53,099 nt of DNA from IMG/VR virus record IMGVR_UViG_3300005613_000084, positions 1 through 53,099 of that record; one strand, 5' to 3'. Position numbers and translations under genes: made by a program. Shown here piece by piece: positions 29,788 through 38,544 of the stretch. Positions within the stretch are counted from its first letter, which is position 1, and every line of letters begins with the position of its first letter. The DNA is from a virus. Under the pieces are notes generated by a model. That model saw only the letters and a list, made by a program, of their open reading frames with translations. It was not told the origin of the DNA and did not search any database.

Positions 29788-30432
29788 GTGGGCAGTATCA
29801 ATGACGCATCGCCAGACAGGATGTCACCGCAGGTCTCGATGCGAGAGTTCCGTAAGCGCTGCCACTCTATCCTCTGGCGGCAAGAGGCAGGCGGGAAGAA
29901 GGACAAGCTCACCTACGACCGTTTTAAGCGGCTCGTAGGTGAGTTTCAGCGGGACGGCGGCATGACGGCCGATCAGGCTGTCGTTGAGGCGGCGAAGGAT
30001 TTTCAGTGCCTCAAGCCGCTTTTCCGGACGTATAACATCTCCGACTACGACCCGCACCCCGAGTCGCACGCGGACACGCCAAGGGTAGATAAGCGGCCGC
30101 GGACGGTCCGGTGTGACGGCAAGTCGCTCTCGTATCGAGAGCAGTTGGCGTGGGCCATGGATGCCGCGGGGAAGTTCCTTCGCGTCGGTGTTGAGCCGGC
30201 GACCTGCCCGAATGATCGGGCTTTTTTTCTTTACATCCAAGCAAAAGAGCAACCCAAAGAGTTTATGCAGCGCCTTGGCCAGGTCGAGGCAAAGGGTGAC
30301 ACAGAAGAGGAAGAGCGTCGTCTATCGAAACGAGCCGGCCAGCGAAGCGTGGAGGAAATTGACGCCATGCTGGCAGAACTAGGAGAGAAACATGAAGAAG
30401 CGTCTTCAGAGAGTGATATGGTGGCTGGATGA
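29788..30432 (+). CDS. Candidate small terminase subunit
   Basis: 214 residues; GTG 29788 has GGAGG 13 bases upstream. Helical, charged, with an HTH-like N-terminal region (REFRKRCHSILWRQ ... YDRFKRLVGEFQRDGGMTADQAV) and a C-terminal acidic helix (EEIDAMLAELGEKHEEASSES). Position upstream of TerL suggests TerS, the DNA-recognition subunit, but sequence alone does not prove it. Confidence 0.55.
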   Translation: MGSINDASPDRMSPQVSMREFRKRCHSILWRQEAGGKKDKLTYDRFKRLVGEFQRDGGMTADQAVVEAAKDFQCLKPLFRTYNISDYDPHPESHADTPRVDKRPRTVRCDGKSLSYREQLAWAMDAAGKFLRVGVEPATCPNDRAFFLYIQAKEQPKEFMQRLGQVEAKGDTEEEERRLSKRAGQRSVEEIDAMLAELGEKHEEASSESDMVAG

Positions 30433-30535
30433 TCTGACTGATTGGGCGAGCAGGATTGGCGAAGTGTTCTCCATAGGTCTGGTGGTTGCGATGTTCGCAT
30501 TTGGGTTCTTGGTGATGCGCATGTTAGCGCCCTAA
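30392..30535 (+). CDS. Small membrane protein, 47 aa
   Basis: AGGAGAG precedes ATG 30392. MKKRLQRVIWWLDDLTDWASRIGEVFSIGLVVAMFAFGFLVMRML contains one transmembrane helix after an amphipathic segment. Overlaps the end of the preceding gene. Function unknown; a small inner-membrane or lysis protein is possible. Confidence 0.6.
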   Translation: MKKRLQRVIWWLDDLTDWASRIGEVFSIGLVVAMFAFGFLVMRMLAP

Positions 30536-30550
30536 TGGGGAGGGAGAGAA

Positions 30551-30676
30551 ATGAAGAGTTATCTATCGGGCCTCCTGTTCGGTTGTGGTGTGGTTGTCTT
30601 TCTGATCGTTTATGCCCTCTGGTGTCTTGCTGTCGTGGAAGCGGCTGTGTGGTACGCAGAGAGATTCATACTTTAA
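30551..30676 (+). CDS. Small membrane protein, 41 aa
   Basis: GGGGAGGGAGAG precedes ATG 30551. SYLSGLLFGCGVVVFLIVYALWCLAVV is one strong transmembrane helix, followed by EAAVWYAERFIL. Paired with the membrane protein just upstream. No family recognised. Confidence 0.6.
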   Translation: MKSYLSGLLFGCGVVVFLIVYALWCLAVVEAAVWYAERFIL

Positions 30677-30690
30677 GAGGGGAGAGTTAC

Positions 30691-30975
30691 ATGCCAGTAT
30701 ATGGCGCTATCTGCCGTGGTCCGTTAGCGTTCGCTGAAGATTTTTACGTCGACCGGATGCATCGGCGCATTCATTGGGGCGACCTGGCGGATACGAAGAA
30801 GATTGAGCTTCTTCGCAGCTTTACCCGTAAGGTGAACATACTAGAGAGGGCCGTCTGGATGGCAGCTTTGGAACTCAGTTGTGGCAATCAGCGCGACACC
30901 TTGGATAGGTTTGGGAAGTTGATTGATGCCGCAACTGAGTATGATGAGCAACGACGGCAAGAACTGACTGAATGA
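30691..30975 (+). CDS. Hypothetical protein before TerL, 94 aa
   Basis: ATG 30691 follows GAGGGGAGAG. MPVYGAICRGPLAFAEDFYVDRMHRRIHWGDLADTKKIELLRSF then a helix-rich, charged remainder. The stop overlaps TerL in ATGA. A packaging accessory by position; no family recognised. Confidence 0.65.
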   Translation: MPVYGAICRGPLAFAEDFYVDRMHRRIHWGDLADTKKIELLRSFTRKVNILERAVWMAALELSCGNQRDTLDRFGKLIDAATEYDEQRRQELTE

Positions 30976-32789
30976 AAGTCTCCACCTCTTTTGCACATCA
31001 TGTTCCGACTGACATAAGGGAGAACCTTCGGTGGAAGGCCAAAATCCATCGAAGAGTCATGGACGACCCTGCGTATGCAGAAGTGATTTGGGACGCCTGT
31101 AAGCAGGACCCGATTTTCTATGTGAATGGGTTTGTGTACACTTACGACCCGCGCCGAGAGCCGTTTCCTAAGGTGCCGATGATCCTGTTTCCGTTCCAGG
31201 TGGACGGCCTGTCACAGATCATCCGTGCGCTCAATGCGCACGATATTTTTGTTGAGAAATCGCGAGACATGGGGGCCTCGTGGCTCTGTATCCTTGCGCT
31301 TGAATGGGCATGGCACTTCCATGACGACCTGGCGTTTCTGATGGGGTCTCGGGTCGAGGACTACGTAGACAAGACGGACAACCCGAAGGCGCTCTTTTGG
31401 AAGATCGACTTCCTCCATCGCCATCTACCGAAATGGTTAATGCCCCCTGGCTACACCAGCGCGTATCGCAGTAAGCTGCATATTTTCAACCCGTACACCG
31501 GGTCGGTGATTGATGGCGAATCGACCACAGAGAACTTCGCTCGTGGCGCCCGGTTGACGGCAATCCTGCTGGATGAGTTTGCAGCGGTCGATCAGGGGCA
31601 CCAAATCTTGGGCGCGACCCGCGATGCCACGAACTGCCGGATATTCAACTCGACTCCCGCCGGGATCGCCAATGCCTATTATGACGTACGGCAGACCGGA
31701 ATCCGGAAGCTCCGTTTCCATTGGTCGGAACATCCGCTGAAGAATCCCGGGCTCTACACTACGGCCAAAGATGGCACCTTGAAGGTGCTCGACAAGGAAG
31801 GTTATCCCGACCGTTATCGCCCAACACTGGACGGCAAGCTCCGCTCGCCCTGGTATGACATACAATTCGATCGGGCCGCGTCACCCCGCGAGATTGCGGA
31901 ACAACTGGATATCGACTACCTCGGCTCCGGTTATCAGTATTTCTCGGCAGAGGCCATTCAGAGGGCAATTCGTCGATTCGCTTGCGATCCGATCCTCGTG
32001 GGTGACCTGGAATATGATTCCGTCACTGCGGAGCCGATTCGCTTCAGGGAGCATCAGGAGGGCCGGCTGAAGCTCTGGTGCCTGCTGAATAGGGATGGCA
32101 GCCTGACGATCGATCACCCGGTGGTTATCGGTGGGGACGTGTCGGCCGGTACGGGTAGCAGTAACTCCTGTTTGTGTGCCTATGATGCCACAACAAATGA
32201 GAAGCTTGCCGAGTATGCCAATCCGTATATCCGCCCCGAGGAATTCGCCAGGCAGGCCGTGGCGCTGGCGCAATGGCTGAACAAGGCATATCTGATATGG
32301 GAGAACAACGGCGTTGGTCGGCAGTTTGGTTCTCGTGTGGTTGAGCTTGGCTATGGCAATATCCATTACCGCCGGCGTGAAGAGGCGATCAGCAAGAAAG
32401 TATCGGACGTGCCGGGTTGGGCCAGCACGATCGAGACGAAGCTTGTTCTAATGGGGAGCTATCGCGCCGGGGTTGAGAATTCCAAGATCGTCAACCGGTC
32501 GAAGATCGCGCTGGAGGAGACGTTGGAGTATATCTTTGACGCCAAGGGCGGTGTAGCGCACTCGCGAGAAAACAGCAAAACCGATCCGACCGGCGCAAAG
32601 AAGAATCACGGTGACCGGGTAATGGCCGATGCGTTGGCCCAGCATGGCCTCACGGCGCGCCGCACGGCTCCACCGAAATTAGAGAAGCAGAAGGCACCAT
32701 ACGGCTCTCTTGCGTGGCGCATGGAGCAACGGAGACAGGCAGAACAATCTCCAGGGAGGGAGCTATTACATTCGGAAGGCTGGGGGTAA
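30972..32789 (+). CDS. terL: Terminase large subunit
   Basis: 605 residues. ATPase: deviant Walker A KSRDMGAS (96-103) and Walker B ILLDEF (198-203). Nuclease (RNase H fold): GGDVSAGTG with Asp389, and Asp548 in HGDRVMADAL as a likely third acidic ligand. It packages DNA into the prohead and cuts it. The SRDMGAS motif lacks the invariant Lys at the usual place; Arg or an upstream Lys takes that role in some TerL families. Confidence 0.88.
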   Translation: MKVSTSFAHHVPTDIRENLRWKAKIHRRVMDDPAYAEVIWDACKQDPIFYVNGFVYTYDPRREPFPKVPMILFPFQVDGLSQIIRALNAHDIFVEKSRDMGASWLCILALEWAWHFHDDLAFLMGSRVEDYVDKTDNPKALFWKIDFLHRHLPKWLMPPGYTSAYRSKLHIFNPYTGSVIDGESTTENFARGARLTAILLDEFAAVDQGHQILGATRDATNCRIFNSTPAGIANAYYDVRQTGIRKLRFHWSEHPLKNPGLYTTAKDGTLKVLDKEGYPDRYRPTLDGKLRSPWYDIQFDRAASPREIAEQLDIDYLGSGYQYFSAEAIQRAIRRFACDPILVGDLEYDSVTAEPIRFREHQEGRLKLWCLLNRDGSLTIDHPVVIGGDVSAGTGSSNSCLCAYDATTNEKLAEYANPYIRPEEFARQAVALAQWLNKAYLIWENNGVGRQFGSRVVELGYGNIHYRRREEAISKKVSDVPGWASTIETKLVLMGSYRAGVENSKIVNRSKIALEETLEYIFDAKGGVAHSRENSKTDPTGAKKNHGDRVMADALAQHGLTARRTAPPKLEKQKAPYGSLAWRMEQRRQAEQSPGRELLHSEGWG

Positions 32790-32791
32790 CG

Positions 32792-34537
32792 ATGGCGAAA
32801 ATGACAAATCCGCTGAATATGGTGCAGTTTCGGCGACTGCGTCAGAGTATTGAGTGGTCGGAAAAGCAACTGGAGTTTCCGCGCAGGAAGCGCATCGAGG
32901 GGATTAAGCAGTTTGTCGGCACGCACTATTTTGATGGCGGTGCAGAGAAGCGCGTCCCGGCTCCATTCTTGAAACTGGCCGTGACGATCCTTGTGCGTAT
33001 GCTGGCCCCTCGTGTGCCACGAGTTATGATCGACACGAAAGAGGCCGGGTATGAGCCAGTGGCCGCGAATCTGGAACTGGCAGTGAATCAGATACCGGCG
33101 GAGATCGGGCTGCAAGATACGATGCGCCGGCTCGTTACTGAGGCGCTTTTCTCGTCTGGCTGGCTCAAGATCGGGTTGCATAAGGTAGGAGAGGTTCTTG
33201 GGCACGACTATGGCGAGTCGTTCGTCGACCTGGTGACGTTAGACGACCTCGTACTCGACATGGGGGCAAAGCACTTCGATCAAATCCAGTATATCGGCAA
33301 CGACTACTGGCTGAATCTTGAAGATGTGATGGAGAACGACTGGTTCCCGAAGAAATGGAAAAACGGCCTGACGCACGATGAGTACACGACGATCGGCGAG
33401 GGGGGGGAAGAGCGAGCCGAGGGTATATCGCAAGGTTCGACCCCCGAGTTGTTCCGGCGGAAGGTCTTCCTGCGGGACGTGTGGCTGCCGCGGGAGAAGG
33501 CCGTCGTCACGTATGCACCGCGAAAAGAACGTCGGTTGAATGTGGTGGACTGGGCCGGCCCGGAGACTGGCCCGTATCTCAAGCTCGGTTTCGAGGACGT
33601 ACCCGGAAACGTGCTGCCTTTACCGCCGATCGCGGCATGGCGCGACCTGCATGAGTTGTCGAATGTCCTGTTCAGGAAGCTCGGCGACCAGGCAGACGCG
33701 CAGAAAACGGTAGTCGGATTCCATGGAGATGATGAGGCCGCGCAGAATTTCCGTAATGCGAAAGATGGCGAAGGTATTACACTCGTTGGCCAGGAACCGA
33801 CGAACATGAAGGTAGGCGGTGTCGAGCAACCGACCCTCGCGTTCTTCCTGCAATGTCGCGACCTCTATAGCTATTTCGCGTACAACATGGATTCCCTTGG
33901 CGGGCTCGCGCCACAGGCAGAAACGCTTGGGCAGGATAAGCTGATTGCCGAGGCATCCAATGCGCAAATTCGCAGCATGGCTGACCAGGTGGTTGACTTA
34001 TCGAAGGAAGTCTTCCGTTCGCTGGCCTTCTATGAGTGGCACGATCCGATTCGCCGCCGGCAACTGCGTAAGACAGTCCCGGGCACGAATCTCTCGATTG
34101 TCGTGCCGTGGGACCGCTCGTCCCGCGTCGGCTCGTTCGGTATCTACGACCTGGATATTGACGTGTTCTCACTCCAGGACGACTCGCCGGCCACAAAGCT
34201 GCAAAAGCTCAGGCTGATCCTCGCTGAGTTCATAATGCCGTTCATGCCTGCGGTCGAGCAGGCCGGCGGGATGCTGGACGTGCAGGAAATCTTCGCGCTG
34301 ATCGCCAAATACGCCGATTTCGATGAGTTGAATCGGCTGATCGTCTGGGCCGACCAGGCGATGGGCGGCGGTGGTGGAGAGAAGCCAGGAATGCCGGCCA
34401 ACACGACCCGGACGTATGAGCGAGTCAACCGCCCCGGGGCCACGGATCGCGGCAAGAGCCAAATCCTCCAGCAGGCCCTTCTCGGCGGACGGCCCCAGGA
34501 GAGCGAGACCGCTGCCCTGGGTCGGCAGAGTGGGTAG
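32792..34537 (+). CDS. Portal protein
   Basis: 581 residues from ATG 32792 directly after TerL. QFRRLRQSIEWSEKQLEFPRRKRIEGIKQFVG opening, LKIGLHKVG ... LDDLVLDMGAK and a long helical C-terminal segment (NAQIRSMADQVVDLSKEVFRSLAFYEW) are typical of podovirus/siphovirus portals. Forms the dodecameric DNA entry channel. Order TerL-portal-scaffold-capsid supports the call. Confidence 0.82.
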   Translation: MAKMTNPLNMVQFRRLRQSIEWSEKQLEFPRRKRIEGIKQFVGTHYFDGGAEKRVPAPFLKLAVTILVRMLAPRVPRVMIDTKEAGYEPVAANLELAVNQIPAEIGLQDTMRRLVTEALFSSGWLKIGLHKVGEVLGHDYGESFVDLVTLDDLVLDMGAKHFDQIQYIGNDYWLNLEDVMENDWFPKKWKNGLTHDEYTTIGEGGEERAEGISQGSTPELFRRKVFLRDVWLPREKAVVTYAPRKERRLNVVDWAGPETGPYLKLGFEDVPGNVLPLPPIAAWRDLHELSNVLFRKLGDQADAQKTVVGFHGDDEAAQNFRNAKDGEGITLVGQEPTNMKVGGVEQPTLAFFLQCRDLYSYFAYNMDSLGGLAPQAETLGQDKLIAEASNAQIRSMADQVVDLSKEVFRSLAFYEWHDPIRRRQLRKTVPGTNLSIVVPWDRSSRVGSFGIYDLDIDVFSLQDDSPATKLQKLRLILAEFIMPFMPAVEQAGGMLDVQEIFALIAKYADFDELNRLIVWADQAMGGGGGEKPGMPANTTRTYERVNRPGATDRGKSQILQQALLGGRPQESETAALGRQSG

Positions 34538-34579
34538 TGGTAGTTCTTGTTGGCGGGTACTGAGACGTTTTCTCATTCT

Positions 34580-34595
34580 CTTGTTAGCGTGGAGA
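34580..34595 (+). repeat. 16-base repeat CTTGTTAGCGTGGAGA, copy 2
   Basis: Exact copy of 28201-28216, 15 bases before the start of the small gene at 34611, after a TGAGA/TCTCA inverted repeat (34561-34575). Confidence 0.55.
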
Positions 34596-34610
34596 TAGTG
34601 AAGGGGAGAT

Positions 34611-34979
34611 ATGCCTACGTACTGCTACAGCAGCCCGGACGAGCCCGGGAAGATTTATGAGTTCGTTTTTCCGATGGGCCAGGCCCCGCGGCAGATCGAG
34701 CTTTTGGTCGGCAAGGTGACAGTGGAGCGCGACTACAGGGCTGAGTTGGCTGGAGCCACGATTTCAGTCCGTGGCGGCAGCGACACTCGGTCGAAGGCGT
34801 GGCCACGAACTTGTTATGCCAGCGGTGTGAATGCCGCCCAGGCCGGCGAGCTTCGGCAGCATCTTCGCGATCGCGGAGTGCCCACTGAAGTCACGGCCGG
34901 TGGAGACCCCGTTTATACGTCCGCAGCGCATGAGCGGAAGGCCCTGAAAGTGCGCGGAATGTACAACAAGAAAGGTTAG
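34611..34979 (+). CDS. Head-module protein, FmdB-like N-terminus, 122 aa
   Basis: MPTYCYSSPDEPGKIYEFVFPMGQAPRQIEL resembles the beta hairpin of FmdB-type zinc-ribbon proteins but without the Cys pairs. GEGGAGAT-type site GGGGAGAT precedes ATG 34611. Sits between portal and scaffold. Function unknown. Confidence 0.7.
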   Translation: MPTYCYSSPDEPGKIYEFVFPMGQAPRQIELLVGKVTVERDYRAELAGATISVRGGSDTRSKAWPRTCYASGVNAAQAGELRQHLRDRGVPTEVTAGGDPVYTSAAHERKALKVRGMYNKKG

Positions 34980-34988
34980 GAGAGAGCT

Positions 34989-36002
34989 ATGCCAAGTGAA
35001 GAACTGGTCAAAGAAATCGAAGAGGCAGCCGAGCAGGTTTCGGCGGAGCATGAGCAAGAGCTTGCTGAGGCGAGAGAAGATGGCGAACAGAAGGTTGCTT
35101 TCGGAGGAGTTGAGGTTGAGTATAAGGAGGGCTTTAATCACCTAGACGAATCTCAGCAGGAAGCCGACGACACTGGCGAAGAGGATTCGGAAGCGGACGA
35201 TACCGCGACTGAGTCTGACTCGAAAGAGGACGACGATACTGAAGCGAGCGAGGATACCGAGGGCGAGACTGAACGGCAAGAAGACCTGCCGGCCACGCCT
35301 GATCTTAGCGATGAAGTTCTCGCACGTGCAATCAAAGCCGGTATGTCGTTAGGGGATGCACTGACGTTTCCTAACGAAGCTGCCTTGGATCGTGTCGTGT
35401 CTGCTGTCGAGAATGCTGCAAAACCGGCAGACCAGAAACGCGACGAAGACGACACTGATCCGTTCGCCGCGCTGAAGCTCGACCCGGAGAAGTTTGAGCC
35501 GGAAGTAGTCGAGATGTTCGACAGTATGCGCAAGGCGCTCCAGTCGCAACAGGAACAAATCCAGGAATTCAGGCAGCAGCAGGAACATATCGTGCAGTCG
35601 GGCCAGATGGCGGCTGCGCGTGAGGTAGAGCAGTGGTTTGACGGGCAAGTCGAATCACTCGGCGAAGATTTCGTTGATGCCCTCGGCACTGGCGGGCATA
35701 GCTCGCTGGATCGGGGAAGTCCGCAGTATGCGAAGCGTGAGCAGATTGCGGAACACATGTCTGTTCTTTTGGCCGGCTATCAAGCCCAGGGGCAGAATGC
35801 GCCGCCGCGTGAAGACGTATTCAACATGGCGGCAAGGTTTGTCTTGGCGGACAAATACCAGGAGGTACACGAAAAACGTCTGGCTGGCGATCTGGCGAAG
35901 CGTAAGGGAGCACACCTCCAGCGCGTGAATCGCTCGAAAGCTAAGCCGAGTAGGTCAGTGGAAGAGGAGACGGCGGCGATGCTTGATGAGCGATTCGGCT
36001 GA
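34989..36002 (+). CDS. Scaffolding protein
   Basis: 337 residues. The first 100 are extremely acidic and Thr/Ser-rich (DDTGEEDSEADDTATESDSKEDDD), then helical (DSMRKALQSQQEQIQEFRQQQEHI). Acidic disordered N-terminus, coiled coil and basic C-terminus immediately before the capsid gene is characteristic of phage scaffolds, which guide capsid assembly and leave the shell. Confidence 0.75.
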   Translation: MPSEELVKEIEEAAEQVSAEHEQELAEAREDGEQKVAFGGVEVEYKEGFNHLDESQQEADDTGEEDSEADDTATESDSKEDDDTEASEDTEGETERQEDLPATPDLSDEVLARAIKAGMSLGDALTFPNEAALDRVVSAVENAAKPADQKRDEDDTDPFAALKLDPEKFEPEVVEMFDSMRKALQSQQEQIQEFRQQQEHIVQSGQMAAAREVEQWFDGQVESLGEDFVDALGTGGHSSLDRGSPQYAKREQIAEHMSVLLAGYQAQGQNAPPREDVFNMAARFVLADKYQEVHEKRLAGDLAKRKGAHLQRVNRSKAKPSRSVEEETAAMLDERFG

Positions 36003-36030
36003 CGTTCTCCGTAGTAATTAAGGGGCAGAA

Positions 36031-37068
36031 ATGGGGCTTCCGTATTCGGATATTGACGATGCGGTTCTCTTGACGCAAGAGAATCTTGTCAAAAAGGGCG
36101 CGTTCGTGGATATGCAAACTGATTTGCAGGACCACGTCGCGGTTCGTGAGCTTTGGAAGAAGCATGTTAAGACGTTCGAGGGTGGTGATGATTGGCGCTG
36201 GGATGCGCAGATGGATCACAACCACTCGGCGCGTGCGGTCCAGTTGTTTGAGACGGACGGGTCGTCCCTGACGGACACGATGAAGCAGGGCACAGTGAGC
36301 CCTCGTCACGTCAACGCACACTATATTTACGATCAGCGAGAGAAGGATTTCCAGCGCGGCGGTCATGCGATCGTCAATCTGATTAAGACTCGTTACGTCG
36401 GGATGATGGTCTCGTTTTACGAGACGTTGGAAGGATTTTTGTGGGGCAAGCCCGACGACTCGTCGGATGAGCGCACGCCCTATGGTCTTCAGTATTGGAT
36501 CGTCAGAAATGCGACCGAGGGCTTCAATGCCGAGAACCCGACTGGGTTCACTGATGGCCGTGGCAATATCGACTCGACCGTCTACGAACGCTGGGCGAAT
36601 TGGTCGAACGACTACCTCGCGATTTCCAAAGAGGATCTGATTCGTTCGATGCGTCGGGGGCACCGTAAGACGCGGTTCCGCTCGCCGGTCTCGCATGCCG
36701 TGCCGAGCCTCGCCAAGACCGGAAATGGAATCTACACGAACGATGCCGTGCTTGGGATCATGGAGGAACTGCTTGAGCAGCAGAACATGAACCTTGGCAA
36801 TGACCTGGCCAGTAAAGATGGCCGGGTGACGTTTAAGTCGACCCCGGTGATATATGCACCGTACCTCGACAACGACAGCGAGAATCCGGTCTACATGCTG
36901 GATTGGAAGTGGCTGGCAATCGGTGTGATGGCTGGATGGCAGAACCAACTGACTAAGCCATATATGGTCAAAGACAAACACTTGGTCCGCCGAGTCGACT
37001 TGGACGCTACGCTGCAAATGGTCTGTACGGACTTGCGTAAGCAGAGCATTTACTACAAGGCTGCGTAA
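36031..37068 (+). CDS. Major capsid protein
   Basis: 345 residues; AAGGGGCAG before ATG 36031. LLTQENLVKKGAFVDMQTDLQDHVAVRELWKKH, the beta-rich ARAVQLFETDGSS ... RYVGMMVSFYETLE, and a C-terminal WKWLAIGVMAGWQNQLTKPYMV are consistent with an HK97-fold capsid subunit. Size and place after the scaffold fit. Identity rests mainly on gene order. Confidence 0.75.
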   Translation: MGLPYSDIDDAVLLTQENLVKKGAFVDMQTDLQDHVAVRELWKKHVKTFEGGDDWRWDAQMDHNHSARAVQLFETDGSSLTDTMKQGTVSPRHVNAHYIYDQREKDFQRGGHAIVNLIKTRYVGMMVSFYETLEGFLWGKPDDSSDERTPYGLQYWIVRNATEGFNAENPTGFTDGRGNIDSTVYERWANWSNDYLAISKEDLIRSMRRGHRKTRFRSPVSHAVPSLAKTGNGIYTNDAVLGIMEELLEQQNMNLGNDLASKDGRVTFKSTPVIYAPYLDNDSENPVYMLDWKWLAIGVMAGWQNQLTKPYMVKDKHLVRRVDLDATLQMVCTDLRKQSIYYKAA

Positions 37069-37100
37069 GCACGCACGAATCCCAATAAAAGGAAAGCGAT

Positions 37101-37901
37101 ATGGTCTCTTTTGCGATCGATGGCCACGAAAAGTTGGCTCCTAGCCGGAGCGCTTGGGTGTGGTTTGGCGGCTCGACGGCCCTGAAGGAGGGCCAGGCTG
37201 TCTGTTATAACTGGGACTACGGAACCGCGACCGCCTTTGATGGCCGGCGGTTTAACCGGGTCGAGCTTCCGAGTACGACCAACGCGCAGTATTTCGCTGG
37301 CGTTGCGGCTCGGAAATACTCCGCTGTGAGCGGCGGGCAACTGATTGAGATTTTTCTGCCGGGCAGTGTGTGTAACATCTACGCGAAGGCGACCTGTGTG
37401 ATTGGCACGGGGCTCTTGACGTTCGATGTGACCGAGGATTACGAGGGCTATTTCCGGTACGAGGGGCTTGATGGCGAAGGATCAGCGGTACCAATGCAGA
37501 CCGTTGATCGCGGGACTACTGCCGGTCTCGTTATGGCGAAGCTCCAGCAGGGGCCCCCGAGTGGCGGCTTAGAAGTCGTGCAGCTTGTCGACGACACCGC
37601 TTGGGTAGCTATGGTTGGCGGAACTACTCTGTGTATCGGCGTTGCTGCGGGTTCTGGAGATTGTGAAGAGGAAATCCTTGACGGGACGATTGAAGGTCTT
37701 CGGAAGAAGATTGAAATCATCACGACCGAGGTTGGAACCAATAACGCCAAGATCCACATCGAAAACGATGATGGTCGCCAGTCGGACGGTAGCTATGATC
37801 TGGCCAGTGTGAGCTTGGATGCTGTTGGGGATCAGGTCGTTTTCCAGTGGGTCGGTGGCTGCTGGACGATCCTTGGTGGTAGTGGTATGGAAGAGGCATA
37901 G
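37101..37901 (+). CDS. Capsid decoration/head protein, DUF2190-like
   Basis: 266 residues behind AAGGAAAG. Gly/Val-rich beta protein; KEGQAVCYNWDYGTATA and AGVAARKYSAVSGGQLIEIFLPG resemble the small DUF2190 decoration fold, followed by an extra C-terminal beta domain. It lies right after the capsid. Likely a surface protein of the head. Confidence 0.6.
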   Translation: MVSFAIDGHEKLAPSRSAWVWFGGSTALKEGQAVCYNWDYGTATAFDGRRFNRVELPSTTNAQYFAGVAARKYSAVSGGQLIEIFLPGSVCNIYAKATCVIGTGLLTFDVTEDYEGYFRYEGLDGEGSAVPMQTVDRGTTAGLVMAKLQQGPPSGGLEVVQLVDDTAWVAMVGGTTLCIGVAAGSGDCEEEILDGTIEGLRKKIEIITTEVGTNNAKIHIENDDGRQSDGSYDLASVSLDAVGDQVVFQWVGGCWTILGGSGMEEA

Positions 37902-37924
37902 GTGGGGCAGGATCGGGGCTGGGT

Positions 37925-37958
37925 CGCCGGGCGGGTTTCTCTCTTCGCCCGCCCGGCG
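37925..37958 (+). terminator. Strong hairpin after the head genes, possible terminator
   Basis: CGCCGGGCGGG and CCCGCCCGGCG form an 11-base-pair stem around a 12-base loop. There is no T run, so termination is not certain. It ends 14 bases before the tRNA-like element. Confidence 0.6.
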
Positions 37959-37971
37959 GCTGACAGTCTTC

Positions 37972-38040
37972 ACCCTGGTCGTCTAAGTAAGACAATCTCA
38001 CAAACGAGAGGCAATCTGGGTTCAAATCCCAGCCAGGGAG
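37972..38040 (+). tRNA. Degenerate tRNA-like element
   Basis: Seven-base acceptor arms ACCCTGG/CCAGGGA (six pairs, A-A mismatch at 1:72), a GTCT/AGAC D-stem with a five-base loop lacking the GG pair, a four-pair TCTC/GAGA anticodon stem with a six-base loop (ACAAAC) lacking T33, and a perfect T arm: CTGGG-TTCAAAT-CCCAG, then discriminator G. No CCA is encoded. The D arm and discriminator recall tRNA-Gln/Glu-type molecules. No anticodon can be assigned, so it is probably a decayed tRNA or a tRNA mimic. Confidence 0.5.
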
Positions 38041-38043
38041 CTT

Positions 38044-38544
38044 ATGGCGGAAGACAGGAAGGAATGCACGCGATGTGGCGAGTGGAAGCTAATATGTGAA
38101 TTCCCTAAAGACAAAAAGGGTAGGAACGGGTACGCCTCTATTTGTAAGGCATGTGTTCTGACTAGGAGGCAGAAGGGGTACGAGTACCAGAAGGAATATT
38201 GGGATAAGCCGGGGAATAAAGCGAGAAAGAAAGAGAACGCGAGAAAGTCGTATCTCAGGAATCGTGAGAAAATTCTTGAGAGAAACAGGACGCGGAATAT
38301 CTCTAGAAGGTACGGGTTGCCTGTTGGCGCTTTCGAGGAAATGCTAGCAAGACAGGGTGGGCGGTGTCGGATTTGTGGGATGAAGCCGAAAAAGCGTAGG
38401 TTGCACATAGATCACGATCACGATAGTGGGGCCGTTCGCGGATTACTTTGTCAACGGTGCAATCATATGCTAGGTAATGCAAAAGATAATCCGGCCATAT
38501 TAAGGATGGGTGCACTTTACCTAGAGGAGAGTAGCTTTGAGTGA
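38044..38544 (+). CDS. HNH / recombination endonuclease VII-like nuclease
   Basis: 166 residues. N-terminal CTRCGEWKLICEFPKDKKGRNGYASICKAC zinc module, basic linker, then GGRCRICGMKPKKRRLHIDHDHDSGAVRGLLCQRCNHMLGNAKDN, the HNH/endonuclease VII core. Sequence around it is more AT-rich than the flanking virion genes, and no other virion gene is needed here, so it looks like an inserted homing-type nuclease. It starts three bases after the tRNA-like element and overlaps the next gene. Confidence 0.88.
   Translation: MAEDRKECTRCGEWKLICEFPKDKKGRNGYASICKACVLTRRQKGYEYQKEYWDKPGNKARKKENARKSYLRNREKILERNRTRNISRRYGLPVGAFEEMLARQGGRCRICGMKPKKRRLHIDHDHDSGAVRGLLCQRCNHMLGNAKDNPAILRMGALYLEESSFE

Noticed and set aside
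35153-35758. Long Ser/Cys-rich minus-strand frame opposite the scaffold gene
   Set aside because: It is the antisense of the acidic, Asp/Glu-rich scaffold; no ribosome site and composition expected from antisense reading.
35941-37017. 358-codon minus-strand frame opposite the capsid gene
   Set aside because: It is antisense to a well-supported capsid gene with good gene order and has no ribosome site.
37972-38040. A functional phage tRNA
   Set aside because: No anticodon can be read: loop too short, T33 missing and D loop truncated. Kept as a tRNA-like element.
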